Source: Neonectria sp. B-13 (Eukaryota > Ascomycota > Sordariomycetes > Hypocreales > Nectriaceae). From it: a DNA stretch of 64,000 nucleotides. This document shows positions 14,554 through 26,165 of this stretch, piece by piece. The stretch's first letter is position 1. Every line of letters starts with the position of its first letter. Both the position numbers and the translations under genes were made by a program. The notes under the pieces are model-generated. The model saw only the letters and a program-made list of their open reading frames with translations, was not told where the DNA came from and did not search any database. The stretch is from NCBI GenBank assembly GCA_002682825.1, contig NOKP01000001.1:374501-438500 (forward strand), read 5' to 3'.

Positions 14554-17430
14554 ATGTCGACTCTCGAGCGAACCACTTCAACAGCAGCCACTTCACAAAA
14601 TGGGAGAAGTGACACGGAACAAATCTCAACCGTCAATACTCAAAGCTCGGACGCTCAAATCGACGTGCCCATCTCTCGACCTCAAGCCGGGGCCCGGCGG
14701 CGCAATCGAGTCATTCACTCATGCTTCGAGTGTCGCCGGAGAAAGTTGAAATGCGACAGATCAGTCCGTAAACCTCGTTAACAAGAATGTTGAGGTTTCT
14801 TTCTAACAAACATCAAGAAAAACTGCGAACACTGTCGGACATCCGGCTATCAGTGCATTTACGTCACGTCTAGAGATGCTGATGCTCAGCTTTCCCAAAA
14901 GCTGACACAAATTAAGGACGCTAAAGATGCCATCGACGACACCCTTTTGAGTAATGTGGACTATCGCCGTTACCAACCAAGGAAGAAAGCTCAACGGCGA
15001 AAACGTTCCCGGACACCTACAGAATCATCCAGTGACGATGACGCTCATTCCGATACTGACAATGATCATGGGTATCTTGAACCTACGCCCTTAGCAGTCC
15101 AAGACGCTGCATACGCTAATCACGCGGATGACGATGACGATGACCATGAAATTGACAGTCTTGGAGTCAAAATTGGTCGAATGCGATTGAGCGAGAGAAT
15201 CGGGGGCTTATATCGCCCGTGGATTGCGGATGAGGTATGTGGCGCGCATTCGTTGGAGGTTTTGATTATCCAATTCCTTAACACCTCGGTAGATCCTTTC
15301 CTCTCTTCAACTTGGCTCACAACAAGTGCCTCTTTTGGTTCCATCGCCACCGGTTTTGGCCTCGAACGACGATCTGGTACAGCCCGGTCCATCCTCAGTT
15401 TCTCCATCAGCCAATATGATATTTGGCCACGATTCTTCCCACGAGCCCTTGACACAGTATATACCCCCTCGAGGCATTTCGGACAAGCTTCTAGCGCATT
15501 ACTGGAACGCAGTGCACCCGATTGCACGAATCCTCCATCGTCCCTCCTTTGCACAGCGATACGAGACACTCTGGGAGCTCATCGAAAACTGTCACCACGT
15601 AACTCCGTCGCTGGTTGCTCTTGTCTGTTCCGTGCTGTTCTCTTCTTTGACGAGCCTGTCTCGGGAGAATGCATGGGCAACGTGCCGGGTTTCCAAGCCG
15701 GAGCTGAGTGCACGTCTCAAGAGGGGGGCTGAGGTTGCCCTAAGCAAGGCAGATCTGCTAAGCTCGACGAAGACGGAGACATTACAGGCCTTTGTGGCGT
15801 ATCTTGTATGTATGCTGACGTATCCTTGTCGACGTTGTTCTTTTGCTCGACTATCTTTGAACCTGACGCCATTTATTTCACAGCTTCCCATGTGCATCGA
15901 GGAAATCTCCCGTGCCCATTCTGTGTTGACCGGTATGGCCATCAGGCTGGCAGAGTGTATGGGGCTACATCGTGATCCTACTGAATACGACTTCTCACCG
16001 ACTGAGTGCCAGACCCGACGTCTCATTTGGTACCAGATTGCCTACCTTGACCTCAAGACAAGCGAGATACAAGGGCCACGACCATTCATCCATCGGGACG
16101 GTTATACCACGAAGCTTCCCCTAGACATCATTCCCTCAATACCTCCTCTGTCAAATACGTCCCGTTCTTGGAACGATATGATTTTCTCCACGATCCGGTT
16201 CGAATGTCAGGAGATGCAACGCGAATGCCTGATACTACGCCAGCGAGTCGACCAGAAAAAGCTCAGTCTCACCAAAGCCGTATCGAAAATAGAGGCATTT
16301 CGGATCTCCATGGATGCCAAGTACGGGCCATTTCTTAGCACAGCATCCCCGAGCCCAATGCAGAGGATGGCAAGTTTGGTCATGAAGCTATTCGTCAACC
16401 TTCTTTATCTTATCCTGCTGCACCGCTACATGAACAGCGTCACATATCGGATCCCTGACAGGCTGCGCCAGATTGTGCTGAGCAAGGGCACAGAGGCCTT
16501 GGAAGCTGCGATGGAACTGGAATCGACCGAGGAGCTGCAGCAATGGGCTTGGTATGGTGCCTCTTACCAACAGTATCATACCGCATTTCTATTGCTGTTT
16601 GATGTGTTCACGTACCCTATGCGAAGGGAAGCAAACCGTATATGGCATTGCCTGGATTGGATTTTCACCGATGTTTTAACACATGTGCCTCCCTTGGATA
16701 CGATCACGCCCACGCCAACGCTACAGGAAATCGTTGCGCATCGAGACATCAAAGCTAGATATCTGCTAGCGACCATAGCGGAACGCATGCGCGTATATCA
16801 GCAAGCTAAGGGGCTGAAATCACCGGTTCAGTTCAAGCCCTCCATGATTGTAATTACCCCCAAGGAAGTGGGTGACGACTCAGATCCGAAAATGCCCCTC
16901 AATTATGCCCATGTGGAACCAGATGGAGAAGGAAGTCCGGATATCGCCATGACATCCAACGGCCAAATCCCTTATCACACGGAAAGAGAGACAGGATCAG
17001 CTCAATTTGCAACTACTCTCCCAGACAATGATAGCTGCAGCTCGCTCAATGAATGGCAACATGGCATGGATAATACAGCGAGCTATGGCACTTCTTCATC
17101 CAGAGCGCCTTCACCACTACTCCAGTATGCCAATTTAGAGTATGATGGTATCGATAGCACAAGGCTCCATCCAGTTCATTCCCGATGTCAAGCGACGAGC
17201 ACAAACCCGAACAGCTTGACGGCCACGCACTCTACTCTAGGTGACACAGATGTCACGGATCCCCAAATGCTAGAGATTGACTGGGTAAGAAGTGGCTTTA
17301 TCAGGCTCAGTTTGTGTGATTACTGTATTATAATATGTATTTACTAATCTTCTAATAATAGGAACTTTGGGATACTATGTTTCCTCCCCAAATAAATGAC
17401 GGAAATTTAGATATAATTAGCGACTGCTGA
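14554..17430 (+). CDS. Zn2Cys6 transcription factor with fungal regulatory domain, five exons
   Basis: Exons 14554-14763, 14818-15234, 15293-15805, 15884-17284 and 17362-17430 give 869 residues. The zinc cluster has cysteines at 57, 60, 67, 73, 76 and 83 (C-x2-C-x6-C-x5-C-x2-C-x6-C) and is split by intron 1, whose GTCCGT donor is weak but is the only one that restores the cluster. An acidic, Lys/Arg-rich linker follows (residues about 115-190). The middle-homology domain (fungal-specific TF) includes YWNAVHPIARILHRPSF and EISRAHSVLTGMAIRLAECMGLHRDP, the latter restored by removing a 78-nt intron that is open in frame. The last exon supplies DWELWDTMFPPQ, a C-terminal motif common in these regulators. 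Nuclear DNA-binding regulator; target unknown. Confidence 0.9.
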
Positions 17431-17700
17431 TAATTATCATAAGCTCTAGAGACTTATGGCTTCTATAAAAGGTAAATAGACTTTTAGTTACATTATAATT
17501 AGCTTAACTATTAATTCAAAAATATCTTAAGCGGGAAACTGTTCTATAGCTGTGATTAATCTCTAATAGGTAACTTATAAAGTGTTTCTAATTGCATATG
17601 TTTACTTAGCTATTATAGCTATAGTAGGATCTAATTTTATACATAATTGAAAACCTAGCGTCTTATTTCCATTTCACTTTAAAACTATAAGAGGCTCTCA

Positions 17701-18174
17701 CAGATACTCTATATCAGCAAGAACAGCATCAAGAGGGCATACGTCGCCGGCATTAATGAAAAGTATCTCCATATTGACATCCCCGGCGTTGACTGCCACG
17801 GCGATGCTCATGCCTACTTCCCAACTCTCGCATGGCGCATCTGGGAGAATCACCTGTTCTCAGATATCAACTGGAATGATGGTCAGGTCAAACGCTCACA
17901 CCATTGCGGCACGCAGCGACACTCGACCCGGTATCAGCTTTTGGATCCAAGCTCAAAATGGCTTGCGAATAAGGTCGAAAACGAAGCTGGCATCCCGGGC
18001 CTTATCGAGGCGTCGTATGGGCATGGGTGCTACGATCCTGTCGCCCCGACCCCTGAGTATCCCAAAATCCTCTGCATCACTGGTTCTCTTTGGTGCATAC
18101 GAGCCAGACTTCTGAGAGAAGCTGCCTATAAAGACACAGCAGCCAATCGTGAAGCGACTCTTTACACATGGTAG
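17701..18174 (+). pseudogene. Ferric-reductase relic (FAD-binding part)
   Basis: One frame stays open for about 157 codons but lacks an ATG, membrane helices and the C-terminal half. Motifs fit the FAD-binding domain of fungal ferric-chelate/NADPH-oxidase-type reductases: HIDIPGVD, HAYFPTLAWRIWENHLFS (compare the family's HAY-x-YFPTL...WENHPFS), LIEASYGHG and DPVAPTPEYPKILCITG, the start of the NADP-binding region. Translation then runs into unrelated sequence and a stop at 18172. The upstream 270 bp is AT-rich. Homologous continuation is found at 20885-21307. Confidence 0.6.
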
Positions 18175-19125
18175 ATAGAGTAATGTAGGATTAGCTTACC
18201 CCGCTTCATGTGCTGGGTTGAATATACCTTTTCAATGAACATCCTGATAGAGAGTGGATGCGACAGGCACCGCGCTGTGAATGGAGATGCGAGGTATGCC
18301 GCCGTGAGTGGCCGAGAATTTCTCGACACCTTGGACAACCAACGTCGAGATAAGTGAGAAAATGTTGAGGATCGGTCAAAGATCTAATTCTAGATGTACC
18401 TATAGAATAGCTACAGAGACTACTTTACACATAGTCATTGAAGTGACGTTCGAGATGTCTTAGCATTTAGCACATACAACCTGTCCCCGAAATGAGCAAT
18501 ACTGCTGGTCCCAAAGAACCGCGGATCCTGAAGTCGCGTAATGTAGTATGCTCTGGTACTTGCTGCATCTGTTTTGAGTATTGTCTAATGTGAAATATCT
18601 ATCTTTCTTAAAATCTAATAACATCACCGGCCAGGCCAAATTCACCACCCCACTTGTGACCAACTCAACAAGCGGCCCAACAGGACTTAAACTAGCAACC
18701 AGAAGGAAAGACGCGGTCTGAAGCCTATCGCCCACTTCATAACACGAGATTGAGCGAAATCTACCACTGCAGTTGAATGCCGGGCCCAGGATCGTGCCGA
18801 ATCCCCCTTGACTGGTCTGTTTATTTTATAAATATATTTAGTATGCACATTTGTAATGAACCGGGATATACAAAGCTCAATTCATGTCCCCTTCACTAGA
18901 ATACCTCGATAACTTCAATTGAGATTGTTTGCCCCCACCAGTTGTATCGAGTCATCATTGCGTCCGTGGCGCAGTATGAGGCACTTGACTTTCTTCAAGT
19001 ATCTTTATGATAGGTCTGAGAGTGTTCAGAATGGCACATTTAATCAGATTGTGAGGTAGAAAATAAGATTTACTTACAGTTCAGAAGACGGGGACTGTGT
19101 ATCTAGTGATATAATAGCATCGAAA
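18175..19125. other. Intergenic, no supported gene
   Basis: No recognisable protein or RNA. A 91-codon minus-strand open frame at 18460-18735 has no motif. Part of the material may be remains of whatever separated the two reductase relics. Confidence 0.4.
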
Positions 19126-19737
19126 TTAAACAGCTTCTTCACACTTGAAGCTGATGGTAGGATAGTCATAGCCATCCTCGGCCCAAAACAATTCCGCATA
19201 GGTTGTAAAGTCGAGCGATTTAAATTCGTAGCCAGTATTCCCCTCCGAACTTGTACACTGTAGACTGTAGTCGTCAAAGTTGCACACAAGATGGTCATAT
19301 GCTTGGTTATACACCGATTCGAGTTTAACACGGCCAGAAGACTGGCCCGAGTCGGATATTCTGGCGTAGTCGTTGCCGAGCTTTAGGTACGATGTTTCCT
19401 CTTCGAGGGTGAAGACCTCTGAGTTGTCCTTCCCAGTATCAATTATAATCCTCGGCGTCGGAGACGAGGGGTCACTGTGCTTGAGATACTGTCCATCGAA
19501 ATCTCCGCCGTCGACTTTGAAGTAGCACCTAGTAGGAGTGGTCGATGATGGTTCGGTGCTGGCGGAGGTTGTAGTCGATGGCTCAGTGCTGGTGGTGATT
19601 GTGCTCGATAGCTCAATACTAGTGGAGGTTGTGGTCGTGGTAATGTCGGCGGTAGAATCGGGCTTGCATTGGCTCGCGTTAGAGCCCGTCAACGACGAAA
19701 GGGCTGCCAAGGCGGTAACAAGCTTGTAGGACAGCAT
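19126..19737 (-). CDS. Secreted Ser/Thr-rich hypothetical protein
   Basis: A single exon of 203 residues. The ATG at 19737 is chosen because it opens a clean signal peptide (MLSYKLVTALAALSSLTGSNA); the frame extends further upstream without purpose. Residues about 30-72 are a Thr/Ser-rich linker with STEPSSTT-like near-repeats, likely O-glycosylated. The C-terminal domain (about 130 residues) has RCYFKVDGGDFDGQYLK and four to five cysteines, and resembles a beta-rich secreted domain of unknown function. It lies in the 2.7 kb that separates the two ferric-reductase relics. No enzyme motif is seen; a wall or effector role would be guesswork. Confidence 0.65.
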   Translation of the reverse strand: MLSYKLVTALAALSSLTGSNASQCKPDSTADITTTTTSTSIELSSTITTSTEPSTTTSASTEPSSTTPTRCYFKVDGGDFDGQYLKHSDPSSPTPRIIIDTGKDNSEVFTLEEETSYLKLGNDYARISDSGQSSGRVKLESVYNQAYDHLVCNFDDYSLQCTSSEGNTGYEFKSLDFTTYAELFWAEDGYDYPTISFKCEEAV

Positions 19738-20884
19738 GTCGACTTTTAGGGTATTGAAGAAGGGCTGTGGAACCATCAACGCATCGACAAAAGTCGAAAG
19801 GATGGACCTGCTTGCGATCAGCCGCGGCCTATATAACTGTAGCGAGGACAAGGTGACGCGGCAATTTTATCTTCTCACCAAGCACGTCAAGTCTTGATTC
19901 GTCTAGATTCCGATGATTGAGAACTAAAGACGCGAGGCGCAAATAGTCTGTCGGTGCTGTTTGTAAAAGAGGAATAGTCCAATATTATGCTCCGCTAAAA
20001 TGCCACGTCTAAAGCAAGTATCATTCGTAAATCAGAAATTGAATAGCACTATTTGTCTTGGCTAGCCAGCCACGTTCAATCATGGAAGCAGGGGATACAA
20101 TGAAAATGCACCATCACAAGTGCACAATGTCGGGGGCCGGAAATGAGAGTGGACATCTCACTCTCGGAAGGGCAAGGACTACCAATTTCGCCGAAATCCA
20201 TCGTTTGCCCTATCCAAGCAGTGGGGAAGCCCTAAACAAGCACGATTCAATTGTCGCCGCGGTCTCCGAACCGGAAAGCTAGGTTTTATGCAGGCAGAAC
20301 CACCAACTCCATGACCGCCCATCGAGGATCTACCTGTACGCCTTGGGCTTATCTGCCATCACGGCGGGTTCCTCACCAGCAGCAGGAAGTGCCCGAAGGT
20401 GCATTTTAATACAACACACGAGATGAGGGGCTCAAAAGGCCACGCGGAGCCTGAGTCTAGTGTCAGGATATAGACGTTCTTTATTCGATCTATGTCGGCC
20501 CCTTATTACTTCTGCGTCACTGGCTCTGAGCTAGGCGAGGAGGAGGAGGAGGGAAAAGAAGCAAAACGTCAAGTGAGGTATTTATCTCCCATAAGACATG
20601 ATTTCTTTTATAGAGTATTTTATCTACCTAAGGTAGTCAACTTTAAACTAGATGCATGGACTTTAAATCAAAGAAATCAGAGGGCTCAAGGGCGTATCTC
20701 CTAGGTAAGACTCAACCTATCCGATAACTAGCGGACCTTAATGTGGTGTAAACGAAACCAAGTCAATATCGACATCGAAACTTGGAGTATACTTTAGTGC
20801 CCTTGAATTTTGTCTTCGAGCTATGTAGTAATTGTCTCTATATGCTTGGAATGTTATCATTGACAATCCTCTTTATACTAAAGC
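19738..20884. other. Intergenic, no supported gene
   Basis: Promoter side of the secreted protein gene plus unassigned sequence. Short plus-strand frames at 20058-20282 and 20492-20704 carry no motif and no splice logic. Confidence 0.4.
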
Positions 20885-21307
20885 TGGAACGATCCTGTCA
20901 CCCCGACCCCTGAGTATCCCAACATATTCTGCATCACTGGTGATTTCGGAATAAATGGAGTGCTCCCCGCCCTGAATAGCTAAGCCTCATGTTTAAGCCG
21001 CTAGGAACCACAAAGCCCTACTGGTATTCGAGACCGCGGTCTTGTGGGTGCCGTTAGGGGAATGATTTTCGGTGTGGGTAAGCTCAAGGGCGAAGATACT
21101 GACTGGGATCACGTCGAAGCTCATGCAACAATTGGATCCCGTATGGATATCGCGGAGATCATCACGGAAAATCTGGAGCACGCCGTGGGCGGGACAACAG
21201 TAGCAGTCTGTGGTCCTCTACCAATGTGTGACGATGCTCGGTATGTATGTGCAGCTATGGCTTGGCATGTAGCCGTGATTAGGTCCAAAGAGAAGGCCCT
21301 CTCTTAA
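20885..21307 (+). pseudogene. Ferric-reductase relic (NADP-binding C terminus)
   Basis: The fragment begins with DPVTPTPEYPNIFCITG, a near copy of the end of the relic at 17701-18174, and continues past it with family sequence (GINGVLPAL). After a disrupted stretch with stop codons it ends with SRMDIAEIITENLEHAVGGT, then VAVCGPLPMCDDARY, the NADP-binding C-terminal signature of ferric reductases (family form: V-x-VCGP-x-x-M-x-DDAR). About 55 bp at the junction are present in both fragments with several differences, so these are either parts of two paralogues or one gene broken with a local duplication. No intact reductase remains in the window. Confidence 0.65.
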
Positions 21308-22063
21308 GAATCTTCAGGCTCTCTGGTAAGATACATGATTATCAACTTGAACGATACTCAAGAAGTCCAAGCTTCACATACATGTACGCCTCCCTCTACT
21401 CTCATGCTTCTCCCCATTTGCCAAGTCGCCTCATATTTGCTCGTTCACGATCCGTTGAGAGAAAATCCTCAAAGGTTAGATCACCTCGCATAGTGCATTG
21501 ATTCTTGGGGTGGCCTCCGGTACGGCTGCTTTTACGCTTAATGTGTCTCTCGACATTGGACTGCTCGTTCTATCTCTCAACTATGAAATCAACATGTACG
21601 GGCCAGTCAGCGACGCCCCATCATCGATAAAGTCTTGAATCAGGATACATAGTTTACAGTAAAGACCAGAAACAGGATAGATATTGCGAGCAAACTTGTG
21701 CTCGTCGCGTTATCTCAAGGCCGAACAACGACCCACTCTTCTCGCTGATTGTGAAAAGGACCGGATTGAGCCTACACTACAACTACGCTCTCATCCTTCG
21801 CTCTTTGCCCTGAATTTGACCATCTAAGCCTGAGATCAGATTGCAGAGTTTCAGCCGCGTCTCTTCAAAATTGTAAACACAAGAGCCTACTTGAGGAGTC
21901 ATAACTCATTCAATCATATTAACCCCTATAATGTCTCATCCCATGCCCCAAAACCTCGATAGCTTTTCTAGGTCTTCCCTCCCCAGCAAAGATACTGCAC
22001 CAGCCATCTTACATTGCATAGCCACTACCAATTACCAACTTCAGCTTTCATCCCTAATATGAT
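21308..22063. other. Intergenic, no supported gene
   Basis: Downstream flank of the conserved hypothetical gene; no motif-bearing frame on either strand. Confidence 0.45.
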
Positions 22064-23086
22064 TCACCTCCCCCATGTAACAACTTTGTTATACTTCTTT
22101 GCCCTTTGCACTACGCCGTTAATCACAAGTTGTTGCTCCCCAAGACTGAAACAACCATCCGTTGTGGAGTCATCGCAGATGGGCCACAGCGTCTTATCCG
22201 ACATTCTGCAAAACTGCCCATCTGCAATGTTCAGGAAATCAGGGCCGGCGGAGTATTCGCTCTCACAAAGCTGCGCTGTGGCATGATCCGAACTATTGTC
22301 CATGACAAGTTGTTCATGAAAGCGGGAACTAGTGGTGATCGTTTCGTTGCGGCCGTTCAGGCGACGGCGTGGGAGTCTCGGCTTCTTTGACGGGCTGTAA
22401 GCCTGCGCCGTAGCAGATCTCTTGTGCTTGGCCCCCTTGTCGATAACCCAGTAGGTGATACCGTTGGGATCCTCGTCGGTTCGTAACTTGAATGGGGGTC
22501 CGCTGTTACAGAAGTAATCCTGGTCTTTCCCTTCTGGTATCGTGTCGGGCTCCTGGGGCACAAATTCGGGGAAATGGACTTGGAATCCTGTCTGAGGCTG
22601 ATCACCGTTGGCGTCGATCCACATACATGGAGGCCGGTTGTCCGTTCCGGTGATGTACAGGTTGGACCAGTACCAGCTGGCACCGCATTCTTTGCCCCAG
22701 TTGCCAACCCAGGCATACTCGTTGCCATCGGGCCAGGTTATGGAGGCATACGCAATGCAAATGGCATCATCATTTGCAGAAAAGAGAGCGTAAGTGGCTT
22801 GTTGACCGTTGTCGCCATCATGTTCGATCTGGATCTCTTTGGTGCTGCCGTCGTCGATGTCGCCAGGGTCGGCGCTCATGCCGAGGAATTCACCATCCTC
22901 GTTAAAAAGACGAACGTCTGGGAGATCACCACCGGCATTGCTTAGACCATTCTTAGTGTCGAGGCCCACGCCGATCTTGATTACGGACTTGGCCGTCTCG
23001 GGTTCGGCAAAATTGTCCATCCCAAACTGGATGATGCCGAGGCCGGTGCCGATAAAGCCGATGATTTGGATAGCAGCAGCTGCCAT
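22064..23086 (-). CDS. Conserved fungal hypothetical protein, 340 residues
   Basis: A single uninterrupted exon from an ATG. The N terminus (AAAAIQIIGFIGTGLGIIQFG) is hydrophobic and could be a signal or anchor. A middle domain follows with GVGLDTKNGLSNAGGDLPDV, RLFNEDGEFLG, ITWPDGNEYAWVGNWGKECG and ASWYWSNLYI. The C-terminal part has a basic stretch (KKPRLPRRRLNGR), SEYSAGPDFLNIADGQFCRM, and paired cysteines. I recall this layout from unannotated ascomycete proteins but cannot name a domain, so no function is assigned. The cysteine pattern and Asn-x-Ser/Thr sites favour export. The repeat block at 23.7-24.3 kb lies upstream of its promoter. Confidence 0.75.
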   Translation of the reverse strand: MAAAAIQIIGFIGTGLGIIQFGMDNFAEPETAKSVIKIGVGLDTKNGLSNAGGDLPDVRLFNEDGEFLGMSADPGDIDDGSTKEIQIEHDGDNGQQATYALFSANDDAICIAYASITWPDGNEYAWVGNWGKECGASWYWSNLYITGTDNRPPCMWIDANGDQPQTGFQVHFPEFVPQEPDTIPEGKDQDYFCNSGPPFKLRTDEDPNGITYWVIDKGAKHKRSATAQAYSPSKKPRLPRRRLNGRNETITTSSRFHEQLVMDNSSDHATAQLCESEYSAGPDFLNIADGQFCRMSDKTLWPICDDSTTDGCFSLGEQQLVINGVVQRAKKYNKVVTWGR

Positions 23087-23729
23087 GATGAAGATTTGGG
23101 AAATGAAAGAGTGGAAGTTTTCGTAATGGAATGATGAGTTGTAGTGAGTGAAAAAAGAAAGACTGAATCAAAGTCAAGAAGTGAAGAGGAGGGACTTGTG
23201 CTGCAAGCGACTTGGTTGTTGTGTGGAAGAGAATACTTACACTGGCGTCCCGTCAGAGTCCTCTTTATAGATTAGATGAACCAGCCAAATTTGAGCTGTA
23301 GGTGGCAGAAACTTGTTGGCTCGGGATCGAAGCTGCATGTTGGTCTCGGGTTGGTCAGGATGGGTGCAGCCGTATCGACTAAGGCCAAAATTAACTTCAA
23401 CTGCAGCCCAAATCATTTCTACTGTTGACATGGCACACCCACTATGGGGCAGTGAATCCTTCGTCTTGAAATATTACCTAGGTAGGTGCAGAATCTGGGA
23501 CTTCGGCTAAGCTGGAAGCTCGATTGGGACTGCACGGCTGAGTCGTGAGGAAATTGACAAGTATGCCAACGTCGAATGTTGGTCAAGATGCTGGCCGGCG
23601 GTAGGAAGACCAATAGATGGAATAGCTTTTTCTGGACAGCATCTAGACCGCTTGTGCTGGTTGAGGTTCGGCTTGTTCCTGTGCTGGGGCAAACATGGAG
23701 ACACTAGATATCTCCCCTTTGTTTGCATA

Positions 23730-24260
23730 TTGCGGCTTGGGAGGGCGCTTAGGAAAAAATGCAGCAACATGAGAGGCTCATTTCCACGGGGCTGACCAAC
23801 TTGACAAGTGCAGCAAAGACAACAGTGTAGGTAGGTCACGACCCGAACTGTCGGGTCGTTAAGCTCGCACTTGGGCTCGGTAGTCTCACCATGTAGACTG
23901 GTATGCTCCAAGTAGCCTATCTAACCGATCGGTGATGGATTTTGTGGGTGTCTCGCATGTCAATTGTTGGCAGGTCGTAGGTTGGGGAAGCGCTTAGCAG
24001 GAATAAGGGGGCCATTATCGCAGGGCTGACCAACAGGAGAACACCACTGCAGGTCGTGACCCAAACTGTCGGGTTGTCAAGCCAGTGCACAAACAGGGCA
24101 GTCTCGCCGTCTGATTGTATTGTCATGCAGTCAAACAGCGGTGTCTCGTCCTCCTGCTGGGGTCCAGTGGATTTCACCCTTATGATCCAGACTGGCGGGT
24201 CGTTCGGCCGGCGCTTAACGTAGGCAGTCTCACCATCCACATTCACATGCACTTAAGCAG
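23730..24260 (-). repeat. Three imperfect repeats coding GET...P.V motifs on the minus strand
   Basis: Three related units, with the GET codons starting near 24234, 24108 and 23890 (spacings 126 and 218 bp). Read on the minus strand they give DGETAYVKRRPNDPPVW, DGETALFVHWLDNPTVW and HGETTEPKCELNDPTVR. The last two units also share flanking DNA (GGCTGACCAAC, TCACGACCC/TCGTGACCC, ACTGTCGGGT), so the duplicated block is larger than the motif. The first two copies share a frame (24252-23917); the third is in a different frame. No start, signal or splice pattern makes a convincing gene, so this may be a decayed repeat-protein gene or a DNA-level repeat. Confidence 0.5.
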
Positions 24261-24728
24261 CCCATCTCGTTCATTTGCTTGGTGCTTTGTGGATTCGCTT
24301 AGGGGCTTGCAGCCTCAGTGTGGGCGGGCGCTTAAACAATAGGATGGGAGAGCGCGCACGCTGAAACAAACCCCAGCCATGCCAGCTCAGACAGCGCCTG
24401 CGACCAACAGAACAAGCTTAAAATAAGCTTACGGGGCCTATCAAGGCGATTCCGAGGTAAATGCCCCTGGACATCAGGCATGCTCTGCTTGGCTCTTCAT
24501 AGCATGTGGGGTTTCTGTCTGGGGCATTTTCTATCTTTATTTCGCCCACTGCCATTCGTGTTAATTCTTAACGCAGCTGCCTGCATCTTTTCCCACTTCA
24601 TTGTTCCAATCCTTTTCCAATCCTTTTCCATTACCCGTATCCCAGCCTATCTTCTTGTTCCTGTTTTCGCTTCTTCTTTTCGTTACTGTCCCCTTTTCGT
24701 CTCCCTATTCATTGTTCCCATTTCCATC

Positions 24729-25826
24729 ATGTTTTTCCAGCATCGAACCATTTGGTCACTCGCAGTCGCGCAGGCCTTGATGGCCCCGGGCTCTGTCGCT
24801 CAGTCGCTCGATGAGACCATCGTTGGTTGCGCAGAGGTGAAATGTCCAACCGAGGGACGTTCGACGTCTGCAGAGTGCCAACTCGTTGACAAAACTCTCG
24901 GCGTGATCGGTCTCGCCAGGGTCCCCGTTGAAGCAGACGCTCTGGAAGGACTTTCTTGGGTCGAAGGGGTTGCTATCGCAGACTCAGACAACGGAAATCG
25001 CACGTTTGACAAGAGCTTTTATCTTGGCACGCCTCCAAGCCTTAGTTTGAATGACACGGGTGCTTGCGCCCTCTTCTTTACACACGTCAGCACCCGTGTT
25101 AAGTTTGGAGACAAGGACGTTGATGTTTCCGTCTCTTCAGGCACCTGCGAAGAAGCGATGTCGAAAAAGTGCGTGTCGGCACTGATTTCGCGTGCCGAAA
25201 AGCTCGATGTGGATAGTCTTTCCAGCGAGGAAGCCTGCAAGAGGCTACAGGAGGAGTTTGAGGACAACTTGGACTCCGAATGCGCTTCATTTGCCGACGC
25301 GAGCAAGTGGGTTGGTCTCGAGGCTACAGGTACGTCTAGAACCCAAATCATCAACAAAGGCAAACTTTTTCTAACGGGATTTCGGCAGCTCTTTCTGGGT
25401 CCAACGGAGTAGAACCCATTTCCTCCAAAGAAAACTCATCATCGGAGTGCTGGCCAATTGTTCCCAAAACTTACGATCTGTCATTTGTGAAGTCCTTTGA
25501 AACAGAGGTAAAGTCATTCCGATACCAACTGATGAGAAATAAACACTGACCAAATCAAGGGTGATTACCTCGTCGATACCATGTCGGATGAGTTCTTCGG
25601 AATCGTCCCGATTCTCACCCTCTTCTTCCCTGGAGACTCCAATGATATTGTTTCCAAGGCGGAAGCTCAAATGACATGCATGAAGACAATCGACTCATCA
25701 GTTGCAAGCAATGCCACGAAGAGCTCGGGCAGTGATGATGAGGATAATGCTAGTGGAACTTTGTCTATGAGTGTGCACGTGGCTGCGGGCCTTTTCGTTG
25801 CCGTGTCTTTGTTTCTCCTCGTTTAA
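24729..25826 (+). CDS. GPI-anchored cysteine-containing surface protein, three exons
   Basis: Exons 24729-25329, 25389-25507 and 25560-25826 join to 328 residues. The ATG at 24729 starts a signal peptide (to about AQS); the frame is open upstream to 24480, but that leader is Phe/Pro-rich and not favoured. The ectodomain has spaced cysteines (VGCAEVKCP, ECQLVDK, ACALFF, GTCEEAMSKKC, EACKRL, DSECASF, SECWPI) and Asn-x-Ser/Thr sites. The C terminus has a Ser/Asp-rich spacer (KSSGSDDEDNASG), then a hydrophobic tail, as in GPI-anchored proteins. Probably displayed on the wall or membrane; function unknown. A decayed duplicate of its promoter and first exon lies at 1050-1680. Confidence 0.8.
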
Positions 25827-26165
25827 TAAGTATTACTTATGGAAATGTCATTTGTATAGAGTAGAGTTAGCGAAACATATATGTCATCACTTTTCGAACC
25901 TAAATAAGATGGACAGTTAAACCATTCATTAGTGTGTGATCTCTCAAATAGTGCATGGAGTGTCAACCTAAACTTACCTCAGCCAAGGCTCGCCATGAAC
26001 CAAGCTTAGAGTGGTAGGAACTTAGCTTTACGAACAGCAGTCAATTTTGTATTCTCAACTTCTGTCTCCGAGCTGCGTAGTAATTTAATCTCCAAAAACT
26101 AGAGTGCAATTATCGACGACCCTCTCCGTTCTTCAACTAGATAATATGCTCTTGATGGTATACAC

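Noticed and set aside
15570..16026. Minus-strand ORFs inside the Zn2Cys6 gene
   Set aside because: Shadows of a well-supported plus-strand domain.
17941..18174. Independent small protein
   Set aside because: No ATG; it is the end of the ferric-reductase relic frame that opens at 17701.
23507..24252. Two minus-strand ORFs as real genes
   Set aside because: They start without good context, differ in frame, and their only pattern is the repeat motif; kept as a repeat.
24480..24728. N-terminal extension of the GPI protein
   Set aside because: The extended leader is hydrophobic without a clear cleavage order, while the ATG at 24729 gives a standard signal peptide; not excluded.
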